Source: Struthio camelus (taxonomy: Eukaryota; Chordata; Aves; Struthioniformes; Struthionidae). From it: 64,000 nucleotides of DNA. The notes under the pieces were generated by a model, which saw nothing but the letters and a program-made list of their open reading frames with translations, had not been told where the DNA came from and searched no databases. This document shows, piece by piece, positions 11,701-24,703 of this stretch. The position numbers and the translations under genes are program-made. The DNA lies in contig NC_090951.1 of assembly GCF_040807025.1 (NCBI RefSeq), positions 6,324,001 to 6,388,000 of the forward strand. Reading direction: 5' to 3'. Every line of letters begins with the position of its first letter. Within the stretch, counting starts at the first letter, position 1.

Positions 11701-14700
11701 CTAAGCGTGTAAGCATGTGTTAGCAGGATAAGGTTTGAAAACAGTGGAAGGCAGTTATCTTTGTTCATAGGAAAGTTGGTTCTGTTGCCTCTGCGCTGTC
11801 AAGGTACACATGGGTAGCAGGGAAATTGAGCCTTCTGTTTTCAATAGAAAAAAAACAATCAAGAGTGCACCTATGAATGAAATTGTGTTAAGAATTGTTA
11901 GGTAAGTACATTGTTAAGTTACAGACGCTGATTGAATTGTTAAAAATCAAGAGGTTTCACAAGGCTTGTTTTATAGTTGTTTAACTTACTTACGCTTCTG
12001 AAGGGAAATTTTCTAGACACAACTTTGCATAGCTAAGAATATATGGAGTTAATAAACTCTGACTTTAAACTATAGATATCTCTTAGGCTGGCAATGAGGA
12101 GTTGAGAGGGACGATTCCCTCCCTACCAAAGCAGGGAGAAGCATTTACAAGCATATTAGCAGAAATAGACGCAAATGTAAGTAGAAACATACATCCACTG
12201 TTAAACAAACTTTTAGCATGAAGTGACAGACATGGAAGGCAACAAGACAGACCTCATTTTTCAGTTGCTCTGTGCTTATGTTCTCATAGACTGTGAACGG
12301 AATGCATCCCAGATTTGTTTATATTTCATTCTTGTTTGATTTTTCTATATACCTTGAAAGCAGAACGTGTTTACCCTTTATTATAATCAGCGTTCTCTCA
12401 AAAGCCAAAATTTTCAAGTCAATCTACTCAATTTTGCACACACACACACACACACGTGTGCAAATAGCCAAGGAAGGCTCACATCTGCCACTGCACTACT
12501 CTACCAAACAGGCATAAAATATATCCATTTTTCCAGAAAGCTACATTTAAGAATTTAAGTGTACAACTTAAATGTCTACACAATTGTATTATTCTTAAAC
12601 ATCACAAAAACTCTATTAGTATGGCTGCCACTGTTATATTTATCTTCATCTATCCAGAGAACTGTAAGAGGCTGATACCATGTTTATTCTGAAATTACTT
12701 AGAACAAGTTGGATCTATTAGATGGCACAGTTCATCTTTCCTGACCAATTCTTAACAGAATACCACAGTCTCAGTAAGGCTGAACTCACAGTAAACTTAA
12801 TGCATGAGATGAGGAAAGCTTTTTCTGACAAGCAAACAAATCACAAGGCCAGTGAAGTCTTCGAGAACAGACTTATCAATTGCAGCAACTTGTTAACGAC
12901 CTCTACAGGCATTTTCTGTTTTTCTCTAAAGTGCTGGGCTACTATCTTTCCCCGAGGCAAAAGGCTGAACTTGGTGAAGCAGCAGGTTGATATATATTAG
13001 TAAATCTCAGACTCACTTTTTCTTTAAATAATAAAGAAAAGCTCAAATAAGCCTACAAAACTACGACTAACTTAATTTTAGAGAAGTATTACACGGGCAT
13101 AAGAGATCCAACCATCACAACATAACTAAGGATTAAGCAGGAAGTGCAAAGAGTAAGGGCAGGTAATATTAGTTATCACTTCTAAATACAAATTCATGCG
13201 AAGAGGCTATGGAGAAACGGATATTGCTTTCTCTAGATCTTTGTTCAAATGGCAGTAAAGGATAAACTGCTCATATAAAAAAAGAATAAGGAAAATAACA
13301 AGTCACTACTGACTCATATAATAGAGACAGTGCCTCGAAAAATCAGATCACAGACAAGATATTTATCTTCCTTTTTCTGCAGTTTAATACTATTAAGAAA
13401 TAGTTCTGACTAAAGTTAATTTTATAAAACAAAGGCCAAAACAGAAAACTAGCTATTGTAAAGAAGAAATCATTTAATTTTGAAGAATTGAGTGTTTAGC
13501 AACAATATATCAAGCTTCATTAGGTTCACTCTGGGATTCCACAGAACTGTGAACAGTCTGGCTGCAGTCTTTAAAAATATTTGATAAATCCTAAATGAGC
13601 ACATGCACCAGCAATCTAGAATCCAAAGCGTTTTCCGATATATTTACCATTTTTGTTTGACTTTTACAAACAAATTACAGGAAATCAAATTTGTGAAAAA
13701 TCTTGGTCCAAACGAGCCAATTCCATAGGGCAACGCAGGTATGCTTAACTGCTTTCTTAACGCTGCATTTCCATTACATAATTTCATGCTGTGGTACTGT
13801 GTTAACCTAATTAAAGTTTAGCTGAGGGAGGGGAATGGTACTTTTGTATTCAGATGGAACACAGCAAGTTCATAAATACATGTAATTACAAAATAGAATA
13901 AATGAGTAACGATCACATTCTAAGATTCTGTGTCCATACAAACCTTACATTTTTTCTGCCAGTCACTGATGTTAAAAGCTTTGGCTTACATGTTAAAAAC
14001 AAGGTGATTCTCATTCTGACTTGTACATTAGTTTCAAAGTTTTTGAAATGCTAGCTAGCTAGCATCTCAGATAGCTACAATCTGAAACTTTCTGTAATTA
14101 TGCTCCTTATCAGTTAAGATTCCTTCTCTGGCAGAAAGCCTCTGGCTTCCTAATTCATAAGTAATGAAGATTACTTCTCACTTCTGCCTTCTACAGTTGG
14201 GGAAAACATACAGTTCTCTCCAGCTGTGAATTTCCTTTAAAGCAATAATCTAAGAACCAGATTTGTAACAACTGCTTCCCTTTCATATGTCAGTTCAGGC
14301 AACTTGTACATCGAAAACACAGAAGCCTGTGCATGAAGAAGCGTTCTCTTGTATCCCAGCCAGGGAAGAGAGGAAGAGAAAAACACTTTAAAACCCAAAG
14401 CAGCAACATTACTAAAAAGATACTGCAATAGAATAAATTACCCCAATTTTGACATTTATCTTATTTCTCAGTTTGGAAGTAGTTAGGCAAATATGAATCG
14501 GTCACATGTTCAGAAAATATGACATTAAAAACAAAGTTCCCCCCCCATCTTTTAAGATCAGAAAATCCAGATACTGAGAAACGTGGGGGGGGGGGAAGAC
14601 GACCACCTTTCACCAAAAGCAAAATTACTATACTCCTGAGGGAACTACAAGGTTCCGCTGTGCAGTTTCTTTAACCAAAGACTGTGAAAGTCTCCAAGCT

Positions 14701-16327
14701 CCCACCTATAAATGCTGAAAAATAGGGTACACGCTTCTGGGCTAATTTACAGAGACGGTTTCAAGCGTAAGTAGAGATTCTTACCATATTAAGTTGATTT
14801 AAATGTTAACCATATTAAGTATTGATTTAACTATGACGATTTAAAGAGCGGTAGGATGAGACAAAGAAATTGAAAAGCAAAGTCTATTATAGGCCCAGGA
14901 GCTTACCAACAAGTTGCTTTTGTCATCTAAGGTAATGAAAACTAGAACTTGTCCAAGACAAAACTGAAGGCCTCCATTCTGCTGGTATTACAGTAAGAGA
15001 TAAAAAGGAGTTAAGGCCAAATTCTAGCTTACAATCACAACAGGCTTAACTTTTTTTCATGCAACTGCATCTACCACAAGCTTGCTACAAGGGGTAAGAT
15101 GAACATGAAGAAAAAAAATAATTCAAGAGGTCATATGTTTCGCTTCAACAGATCAGTCGGTTTAAGTTTGGTTATATTCAGAAAGCTTTCCAAAAAGCTG
15201 CAGAGGGCTGCAGACCAATGCGCAAAGCAGGATACACCTCTTCCAAAAGGGCTTCCCAGCTTTCTTTTACAGGTTCCAATGGAGTTGTTTTTTGGAAGCA
15301 GGAAATCCAAGAACAGGAGTCCAGGTGAGGATGCATTTCAGAGAATTTAATTTCCCATTTTTAAACATTTTTGTTAACGTAATTGTAGTATAAACCGTTG
15401 TAAGATTTCTCAAGCTGTATCTTGATAGAGCTAGGGAAATTTCAGTAAAGCCAAGTTATTCCAGTCTTTCAGGCACATACGTTTTAACATTAGTGTCTTA
15501 CAGTCAAAAATAATTTCAGTAAATCCCTCCTGAAGACTAAAAATATTTTAGTACACAAGTTACAAGGACAGCATGCTAATTTTCCCTATAACTGTGTATT
15601 CCAAGTTCTTTTCCTACCCTTCAAAGGGGCATCAGTGCCACTTTCGGGGGATTTTTTTGTTGGTTTTTTTTTGCCCCTCAACTATTGCTTTCTACATGTT
15701 TTTAATAATATTCAAGAGTCTACGTGTATCCAGACAGGTGCTTGGAAAATGCCAACTTACACAGAGGTAAGAGCTGCGAAGGCATAGAGTAAAAGAAGCC
15801 AGTACAGCTTATATTGGCATATCCATGCCAAATTTAAAATACAAGCTACTAAAAAAAGTAAACAAAAGTAGCTTACACTAAGAGAATCCTTCCCCATAAT
15901 TTCAGGGAAGAAGCATCTGAATTGGACAGGTCAGGTTTTAGTCCTGGACACTGGAATCCTGTATGTATGCCAGAAATAAAGAGATATGGGAAAACTTTTA
16001 AAGTTTTTCAGTGTAAATGAAAGCAAGGATCAGCTTTGCAAAGAAATTTGAGCAGAAAACATAGGCACTACAATAGTTTAAGGTTCAAATGCACATTAAC
16101 AAGTTACCAAAAAAAGAGAAACAAGAAACAAACACACACATTTATGCCCACTTAGTTTATGTTGAAGTTACATAGTCAATAGAGTACCTTCAGCATGAAA
16201 AGCCTCATAGGCCAACTGCGCATGATAACTACATTCAACAATGCAAAGTGGATAACTTGGTCACTCCATCTCTCCCACCCCAATAACTTAATTTCACACC
16301 ACAGGAAACAGTTCTCTTACATAGCGC
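5793..16327. other. Convergent intergenic/3' UTR space between C16orf46 and ATMIN
   Basis: No exon of either neighbour is recognised here. It must contain both 3' untranslated regions. AATAAA hexamers on the plus strand near 8000 and 8203 could serve C16orf46. On the minus strand (TTTATT in the plus sequence) hexamers at 12683, 12377, 10667, 10400, 10100 and 9781 could serve ATMIN; the site used cannot be chosen from sequence. Simple repeats include TAGA runs at 6541-6567 and (CA)n at 12437-12455. Confidence 0.6.
7640..9195 (+). other. Unidentified coding-like fragments
   Basis: Several plus-strand stretches read like real protein but lie in different frames separated by stops: around 7700-8020 (motif LINMLPAAPGDL, then FHYAPLTLKMALKKE), 8145-8290 (SSFQNEAIPIQGKAINLS), 8705-8825 (KYWTFRSWAKYAYLNNPKPE) and 8983-9160 (SLLYIRECCLECSHCNS, ending at a donor-like CAGGGTAAGA). 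The last has a CxxC pair. I do not recognise the family. It could be a decayed gene, an old retrocopy, or unlinked exons of an active gene; chance is not excluded. Confidence 0.3.
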
Positions 16328-18128
16328 TCAACGACTGGACTTGTCAGAGCTCTGAAGCAAGGAGCACAGTTCTTCACAGGTTTGTGTTTCTACGGAGCTG
16401 AACTGGGACTCCATTGTATTCCAGGCTAAGTCAGCCAGAAGAAAGTCATCCATTGCTGTCTGCGTCTCATTGCTGGTAAGGAATAAATTCCCAAGGTTCT
16501 CAAAGCAACTATCCATAGTCTGTGTTTCAGCACTATTCAACTGGACTTTGCTTTCTATGTTCTGGCTAGGTATATTTTTAGTGGCAGGATATACTTCCGT
16601 CTGGGTTTCTGTATCAGATGAGTCAGTACTCATGGAGAAACTAGACTGCTTCAGAATACTGCCTAAAGGCAGATGGGTATTACTATCTAAAAAGAAATTC
16701 AAGTCTGTCTGTGTCTGCGTATCAAACATCTCCAAACCTAAGAAGTTAGAATTTCCTCTGCAGCTATATGATTGCGTGGCGCTGTCTGAAAATAAGAAAT
16801 CAGTCTGAGTTTCGATGTCCAGAGACTCCAAAACAGGCTCAGAGTTTAGGGTACCAAGCTCACTCTCTTCAGTTTGAGTTTGGATATTGGATGCTGAAAA
16901 AAACTCTTCAATATCAAAGTCTATTCCCGTGCTCTGCGATGGGCCAGATGGCAGATGTGTGTCAGCATTAGAACTAGCGTCAGACAAAAGGCCACGATTA
17001 TCCAGCGTCTGGCCAGACATGTTTCCTGAAAAGATGTTTTCCAGATCACTTAGTAAGTCCATTGTCTGGGTTTGATTATCCATTGTATTTTGAGGTGGAA
17101 GTATATTAGTCTGTGTATTGAAGCTGATAAGGGATTCTGACTTCACTGTATCTTGATTCAAGCTCTTGCAATTACTTCTTTGCAGCAAGGTTTCCTCTAT
17201 ATTTGCAGCCATTAAATTGTTCTCTGGAAGTCCAATCTGAGTGGAAACAGTGTATGACGAATGAACATTGTCAAAGATGTCACTGCACATTACGGCCTGG
17301 TCCATTTGCACTCTTCCATCCATAGAGTTCTGCCTTCGATTGGTTTGAGTCTCTCTAGAAATACCGCATGTTGGAAAACAAGCCTGACTAAAAGCATCAG
17401 TCTGAGCAGCTATGGATGAAGTCAGTTTAGAAGCAGGCAGCAGTGTCTGCGTTTGTACACTGATGGGTAATGACACCTGTGAACTGAACGACAGATCTGT
17501 CTGAGAGCAAGAGGATACAGAAGAATCAGGAGTCCAGGCTGCAGCTGGTACAAAGTTCTGTGAAATATAAGATAAGTCAGTCTGCACATTTATGGAAGAT
17601 ATTTTACTCTTGTGACAAACATTCCCCAGCTCTTGTCCTGTGTTAGTTGATGTAACCTTATCCAAGTCAACTTGCACACCAGTACTTACTGGCTCATTAT
17701 CACCAGAATTTGTCACTTTTGAAACAGGCATAGTGTCTTTAAATACAAGTGTTTCTGCCTCCAGTGCTGGAATCAGAATTCCTACAGATTGAGGCAATAA
17801 ATGAACAGTACTCATAACTGACCCTTGATTATCAACAGCCACTACAACAGGTCTGACAGAAGAGTCTGTTGCAGATACAAATACAGGCAAGTGAGCAAGC
17901 TGCATCACTGGAAGTTTAACCAAAGCCACCTTGGGCTTTGGTAAAAGCATCTTCGGTGTACATTTTGGCTGCATTTGCTTAGGGGCTACTAATTTCACTT
18001 CAGATGAATCCAGTTCCTGAGTGACAGGACTACTGTTGTGTGCATTGATGAACGCTTCATTTGCTTTCTCTGTCAACTGCTGATTATGTATGGAGGTTTC
18101 CATTTTCTTTTTCTTACTAGGAGGATCC
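16328..18128 (-). CDS. ATMIN: ATMIN coding exon 4 (SQ/TQ-rich tail, terminal)
   Basis: Starts after acceptor TTCACAG, completes Arg184, and continues DPPSKKKKMET; the stop is at 16328-16330. It carries the disordered activation and LC8-binding tail (residues 185-783). The last residues (EELCSLLQSSDKSSR) differ from the human C-terminus. Confidence 0.98.
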
Positions 18129-21100
18129 CTGTGAACATGAGATCAATAATACTTCTCTTCAATCAATAATACTTCTACAAATATACTTCTCTTCAAGCAC
18201 AAAACATCTGCCTTCCATTCTTTCAAGTCACTGCATTGGAAATATGAACCCACGCCACAAATGACGTTGAAAATGAGAAGACCACTAATTCCGATTAAAA
18301 TATAGGATTTATTCCTCACTCTCTTATTTAAGAAAGAAAGAAAAGCTTATCTGCTTTACAGAGACCTATGTTCTAAAGAGAGGTGAAGGTTTAGAGTTTT
18401 TGTTTCCCTTTATACGTTAAACCTCTTCAAATCAGATTGCTTAATTCGTTTGGATGCTAACTAAACTATAAAAGAAAATAAACTGAACTGTATTTCACAC
18501 CACAGTTACCAGCTGTAAACATTTCCAAATTGTATCTACTTTCATGAAACTAAAAGCAGTGCCAGCAAGAATCCCTAGTATGTACGCTATTTAGTGCGGT
18601 GCCATCAGTAACTATCTTGCTGGCAGTACTTCTTTTATACGTGGGGAAACCTGAACTTACTGATTAATCATCATTGCCTTCAACAAAACAGAAACTGCTA
18701 AAAGCAACAGAACAAAGAAACTGAAAACAATTCTACAGCTAAAACAGCGTGAGCTAATTTTTAGTCAACAGGAAAGGGACAAACAGGCAGTACATAGGAG
18801 ACAGAGGACTCAGGGATGAATACGAGCAGCATTACTTTACTGCTTCGCTTTTACCTGTGTTCTGCAGGAATTTCATGGCCAGTTCTGTAAATATGAGACA
18901 GTAATGCTGTTCTGCTGGCATAAGGGCACCCGCAAGTACACTGGAAAGTCTTGCCACAGTCCTCTATGTGCCGTTTCAAGTACCATTCTGTACCATAGGA
19001 GTTACTACATTTATCACATTTGTGCTTCTTTTCAGCATGCATTTTCATAAAGTGCTAGAATACACAATGAAAAGTAATCATCAGTCTGCAGCTGAATTAA
19101 ATAAACCTTTTACGGGAGACATTGCCATTTGCAATATTTTAGATGTTAAATATAACTGAAGAAGAGAATTAGAAATCAGAATCTTTTGAAAAGTCTCATG
19201 AGAAATAAGTTATGAGCTTAAAGAGCTTAAAATTTGCAAATCTACTTGTGCTATGCGCATCTCAAAATACATACCTTCAAGTTAAGAAAACATAAGACTG
19301 AAAAATTTCATTGTCTGAGTTGGAATACAGGAAAAAAGCTGGAGTATAAGAATTAACAAGTTTTCATTTGTACAAATATTTGTGTACACACAAGATTTCA
19401 TACCACATTTAGCTCTCCAAGCTGGGGAAATGGATCTAGTGGGAGGCTCCTGATCATACCAGCAGCTTCCACCACTTTAAAATGCAGATAAATGTTTAAG
19501 TGCAACATAATCTTATAGGAGGTTTCTCCTAATCCTATAGGGGGCTTCTTATTGACATTAGAAAAGCTAAAGATGCACCTTGCAGAAGAGAGCAGTAAGT
19601 GGTACACATGGCAACAAATGGATACTTCTAAAGATCTACAACTGAGTGAGCAGTACCAAATCAAGCAAGTCAATTTTAGAGCAAAGGCCAGAATTTTTCC
19701 TTTACAATTTCTGGCACCAAGTGTTAGTCACCCACTTCCCACAGTCTCCATGGGTGATCACAGGTGACCAACAGCAGAGGAGTACATGTTTACTCACACA
19801 GAAAAAAGTTTTACATGCTTTCTTAAACAGGTAACTTGTAAACAAGTGCATTCTGAGACTAAAGCAGAGAAAAACTCTTAACTCTTCCCCACTTAGAAAG
19901 CTGTTTAAAAGTATCAGCCAAATCTTAAACCCTGACTAGTTGCTACTGTGATGGGTTTTTTTTCCTCTTTAGTCTTTTCCAAGCTTACTAATTTGGGAAG
20001 AAGGGGTGTCTTCTATCTTAGCAAGACATACCACTGTCTGCTTGATAAAAAGCTTCAAGTCCTCCAACGTTAACATGCAAACATGCAAATTCACCAACCA
20101 TATATGCCCACATGGATTTTCTCCATACACATCTCCAACTTCTGGACAGATGCTGGAGAGGGCAAACGCTCTTATCTAAACGCAAAAGTATACACTCTCT
20201 GGAGTGGAGAAAGTCAGGACCAAATCAGGAAAAAAGGAATACCTGTTTTACAAGAGAAAATTGGGAAAATGGTCTGTTTGGTCCTCTAGGGCAGCCTTCA
20301 ATAGGACAGCAGTAGAATTTCTGTGAAGTTTTCAAACCCTTCCTCATTGGTGCATTAAGTTTTCCATCCTGAAAAAGTACAATTTGACAAAAAATTCTAC
20401 AGGTTTGTGTATTAAAGGCAACGTTCAGAATACACGTTAACTTTGGCTCAATTAATTAGTTTACACACCTCAAGTTAAAAGCATTTCCTAAGCGATGTGA
20501 AAGTTCAAATGGAGTGTTTCACCTATTTAGAAGCGATTTTGCTCGGTCAGAGTTGCCAAGCCGAAACACAACAAGGTCTATAGAGTAACAGCATCATACT
20601 ACTTACTTCTACCACGATACTCTCAGCCCCAAGCAAATTATACAGGCCTTTTGTGTTACTTGAGCCAACAAGCTTACCTTACAGATGCTATAGCACACCG
20701 CCAAGACAATGCGATTTTACTTGTTAGTAGAGCAGTCTACTTGAAGCACACTGTGTAACACAACACTTCTCCGTCACTGGAACTCGGTCAGCACTATTTA
20801 GAGTTTATTTGTAATAAATTGAAGAATGCAAAGTACTTTCTGCCACTTAAGAGTATAATTCAAAATTCACTTAAGTCTGTGAAACTAAAAACTGTTTGCT
20901 AATTCTGTACCTCTAAACATTAAGTGACCAATATACCTGTGCTTTTCATATAATCTACCTCACCGGCCTTATGTGCGCACAATAAAAGATAGCATTGTAA
21001 CTGGTTCACAGAGGGCCCCCCCCAAAATAAAATAAGGACACATTAATAGGATTGTCCAGATTGCTCAACATAAAACTGATTCCTACTGAGGACACAGCCA

Positions 21101-24100
21101 GGGAAACCAGGCAAAACACACCCCTCTAGACATCTCCTATCTGAAATCTTTCAGTCAGTCAAAACATCAGGCACCTCTTCTAACCAAAAAAAATAAGAAG
21201 TAAACTATTAGCAAAAGGAATACCCGCTGCTCAGCTGTAAGTCTACTTACAGTCTCCTAAGCCTGACTAGGAGGCCAACTGAGTCCCCAGCGCCAGGTAC
21301 AACAGCCTACGGTGTCATCCCTGAGATCATTATTCAGGTAAGAATTACTGGAGCATGCCCTGCTTGGGCTCCACACCTGATCTCCTCAGCAAGATGACAC
21401 TGAGAGTTAGCAGAGTACGTGGTGAAATGCTGATTTTTACTGATTTTCTCAGTATAGCTGGCCCTAACCTAAAAACTCTGTTCAGAACTACTTTTATCTT
21501 GCTTTCGGAGCATTCCTTTCTTTTACCCTTTGGAAATATCACAAACTGGATTAGTGAGATACTTCAAAGATTTTGTGTTCCCTCAAACCATCATTCAATC
21601 TAAGATAGTCTATGCAAAATATAGCATTCCCTTCAAGCAGTATTTCAGTTCTATTTCCACATACTCAGTCCTGCTACTTTATATCATACTCAAAAAGTTC
21701 AGAGTCTCTTGATGAAGCTGACCAGCTTCCATTTTACCAAAAAAAACCTCTGGAATAATTCTCCATCCAGGGAGTTTTCATGTAAGATTTTTCATGTAAG
21801 GTTTAACTTTCCTCTGCCCTTCTAAGTAGCCTTCTGCATAGGCAGCAGATTTTCTCGTGGACAAGCCATTCGGAAAGGGGCCTGTTTTATCTCCCTTGTG
21901 TCTGTGGGTTCAACGCCTCAATTTAGATAGCACTAACTCAGTCTCAAATTAACTTCAAAATAGCACGGCGTTGTTGCTTGACAACGTTGAATAGTTACTG
22001 TGATCATTTTTGCACCTTAGAGAGCCATTGCCCAGAAGCGAGGAACATGGTTCAAAAATCTAGTTGCTTCAGTCCTGCCACCTCCAAATTATTTTTTTTA
22101 AAACTCAAATTCACCCCGAAACACTTTGATCACACCCCAAACAGTCTTCAGAAAGAAAGATCTGCCTTTTAATTAAAAAGTAGGCTTGGTATCCTTCATT
22201 GTCGAAGAAATCAATCAGCTCAGTAAACAGCAATTAGCATTACTTAGGAATAAGCAAGAAGTTATTTTAAGCGTATAACACTTAACATCATGACCCATCA
22301 GATGACAGTGCAATCAAATACGGTTAGGCACTTAACAGGCAAACCACAGTCAGATTTTTCAAAACTATCCAAATGCTAAATTTCCACCAATTGTCTAGAT
22401 GCCTAATAACATGCTTTGATAAGGGCATCCACAGACCTTAATAAATCACACTTCAATTCATGTAATAGTTCAGTAAAAGAACTAAGCTGTAAAATAATGC
22501 CAAGTGTTTAAAGGCTTTATAAAAACATGAGTAAGACGCTTTTTTAACAGATGGAATATAGATTTTGAGGCACAGATCACAACAGATTTGTTGTGACAAG
22601 CTGAAAGATATTCTACACATCCAAGTAACCTCAACCAGACGCTAATCTTATTTTGACTAACTTCAAAGTCCTCCTGGCTCTAAATGGTTAACCTTAGCTC
22701 TTCACAGAAATCTGGCTGGCCAGTCATATTTCAGACATTTTCACAAGTCCTCTCCTTCTGATTTTACTTCCCATGGTTACACAGTAACCCCCCTCCACAA
22801 TTATTGTTAGATATGTGCTTGATTAACGTATCACAACGCAGATTACATGGAATACTGACATTTGGACAGGGCTTGTATCAACATGGAAAAGAGAAAGTAA
22901 TACTCCGTGCTACTGATTTAGTCAAGGTGAACTTGGTGAGGTTGCCTCCCAGCAACAGAAAGATTTACTCCAAAGGATTAATTTGAAATATGGTTGCAGT
23001 ATACCATAGCCAACTATTTAAAATATTTTTCGTGAGCAGGAGATTACATATTTCTTTAGCAAGTAACAGGGAGAGAAGTACAGTTATTCTTACTGTCAAA
23101 AATACTGAGCTTACGTAAAACCTGTGTTAGGGTAACAGGCCTGGAAAGGATAGCTTCCTTCTCCAGGCCACCGCCGAGTGCAGCGTCCCTGGTATCACAG
23201 GAATCCACAGAATCATCTCCTTTACATGAACTGATCTCTAGCTTCATTTTTAAAGTAGATAGACGTCTTCCCCTCTGCCTCATAAAATATTACAGACAAA
23301 TGAATTAAGTATTTAAAAAGTTTTCAAACTTAAGATATTCACTGCCAGTTTCTATCCTGTGTTCCTGTTTTACATTGACTTATAAGCTAAGGAGCCAGGA
23401 GATAAGCATTTATCTATCAACACTTCATCATATCATCTTTGTTAGGCCAAACAAGCCAAATTCTTACAGTCACCCTTTGGCAGCCACTTGCCATTCTCAT
23501 CCTTAGTAACCCGTTTCTGCACCTCCTCGGGGTTTACTCTAGCTTCTTTGATTCAGATTCCCACCTTACAGCAGCAGCAGAGACTATCCTTCTGATGCAT
23601 TTCAGGACTGCCCTTCTCACAGCAGTATCACCGTAAAGGCAGGCTAGCACCATATAGGCTATATGCCTATAATCAAATAGCACTCGCAAGTGTTTTCCAT
23701 TTAAATCCTTCCTGTTACACACCAGGACTGACCAATTCGAAATTTCTGTCAGTAGTTTGCAAGAGCATAACTTCGTATCTTACACTACTGCACTTGACCC
23801 TATTTCTCCTCGGTCACCCTGCTTCCCTACGCAAGGGCCCACTTCTCCTTCTGTAACGACAATGCCTCATAGCTTGTAGTATCAAAACATCCTACTGGTG
23901 CTGGGCTCATTAATTCCAGGAATAGGATTTATCGTCACGTACCTGGCACCGTGATCTTAAAAAAAAAAAAAAAAAGGGGGGGGGGGATTATCTTTATGCA
24001 GGCCCGCACTCAGGAACAGGCTCACGAAGCTGTGGCTTCCCCCCTGCCCCACAGGCCGCGTTTTCTCCTCAGCACTATTGTCACCAAGGCTCGTTTCCAA

Positions 24101-24700
24101 AATGGCATCCACCTCGGTTTTTTTTTTTTTTTTGGTTTTGCCTCACGGACACTTTTCAGAATCAAACCAAAAAGGCCCGCCCAGCTAACAACGCTCGGCG
24201 TTTTGATTCCCGTGGGCTACCGACCGCCAAGGGCGGGGAACGCAGCGCGTCTGCACAGCGCCTGAGAAACAGGGCCGGAGCCTCCCCCCGCGGACAGCAG
24301 AAACGGAGCCCCCAGGAAGCTCTGAACCACCGCAGCGTTTGCCAACGCCGGTGCCAAGGCCGGCGGTTCAGGGCAGCTCCCGAGGCGAGGAGGGGGCGCC
24401 CCTTCCCGCCTCACCCGCGCCGGAGGCTCCCGCCGCCGCCCCCCACCCCCCGGCCGGCAGCGGGGCGGGCGGTACCTGCAGGCGGTGGGCCTTGCTGAGG
24501 TGCATGTTGAGGGCCGGGCTGTTGGGCAGGACCTTGCCGCAGCCGGGCACGGTGCACAGGATGTTGGTCCTCACTTGGGACAGCTCCGTCACCGAGGGCC
24601 GCACCAGCTCGCGGGGCGGCGGCAGGTCGCCCGCGGGCGGCGCCGAAGCCGCCGGGGGCCTCCCGAGCCCCCCGCCACGCCGCCCCGCCGCCGCCGCCAT
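16328..24700 (-). CDS. ATMIN: ATMIN (ASCIZ), zinc-finger transcription factor and ATM partner (4 coding exons)
   Basis: Spliced minus-strand CDS 24700-24476, 20368-20243, 19054-18855, 18128-16328 gives 783 aa (human 823). ATMIN/ASCIZ is a nuclear C2H2 factor that activates DYNLL1 (LC8) transcription and works with ATM kinase. Four fingers lie at the N-terminus: C49/C54/H67/H72, C96/C101/H118/H123, a third from C130/C133 to H146/C150, and a fourth from C156-C160 to H171/H177. A basic run K189-K192 follows, a likely nuclear signal. The long exon-4 tail is a Ser/Gln/Thr-rich cluster with about eleven TQT motifs, the LC8-binding type that gives feedback control by DYNLL1, and many SQ/TQ sites for ATM-family kinases. 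It matches human closely, for example IDFDIEEFFSASNIQTQTEE. It converges on C16orf46 and lies about 1 kb downstream of the CENPN 3' end on the same strand. Confidence 0.98.
18129..20242 (-). other. ATMIN: ATMIN introns 2 and 3
   Basis: Introns 19055-20242 and 18129-18854, split by exon 3. Nothing recognised beyond simple sequence; imperfect ACTTCT-containing repeats lie near 18150-18195. Confidence 0.8.
18855..19054 (-). CDS. ATMIN: ATMIN coding exon 3
   Basis: Residues 118 to 184 (the Arg codon is split). It starts HFMKMHAEKKHKC after acceptor TATTCTAG and ends EIPAEH before donor ACAG/GTAAAA. It completes finger 2 and contains fingers 3 and 4; identity with human is very high. Confidence 0.97.
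20243..20368 (-). CDS. ATMIN: ATMIN coding exon 2
   Basis: A 126-bp exon (42 codons, residues 76-117) between acceptor TTTTTCAG and donor CAG/GTATTC. It reads KFYCCPIEGCPRGP and FSQFSLVKQ, nearly identical to human, and supplies the two cysteines of zinc finger 2. Confidence 0.97.
20369..24475 (-). other. ATMIN: ATMIN intron 1
   Basis: Holds no recognised gene. Open frames on both strands lack family resemblance or paired splice sites. Its 5' end (near 24475) lies in the CpG island; the remainder is AT-rich with a T-run near 24119-24134. Confidence 0.8.
23959..23986 (+). repeat. A17-G11 homopolymer junction
   Basis: Seventeen A followed directly by eleven G in ATMIN intron 1. Such runs are unstable and prone to sequencing error, so the exact lengths should be treated with care. 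Confidence 0.9.
24476..24700 (-). CDS. ATMIN: ATMIN coding exon 1
   Basis: Encodes residues 1-75, from MAAAAGRRGGG to HRLQ, including zinc finger 1. I chose the ATG at 24700 because MAA plus an Ala/Gly/Pro-rich leader resembles the human start; an in-frame ATG at 24754 would add 18 residues. The donor is CAG/GTACC at 24475, phase 0. Confidence 0.92.
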
Positions 24701-24703
24701 GTT
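24693..24703 (-). promoter_or_regulatory. YY1 consensus overlapping the ATMIN start codon
   Basis: The minus strand reads AACATGGCGGC, a full match to the YY1 consensus AANATGGCGGC, with its ATG being the chosen ATMIN initiator. YY1 sites at this position are common in TATA-less promoters with short leaders. Confidence 0.6.

Noticed and set aside
14537-14597. C-run followed by G-run (possible long-loop hairpin)
   Set aside because: Homopolymer runs with a roughly 40-nt gap; likely simple-sequence expansion and possibly miscounted by sequencing.
23056-23283. Minus-strand 75-codon frame in ATMIN intron 1
   Set aside because: Reads plausibly but has no counterpart in ATMIN and no clear flanking acceptor and donor pair.
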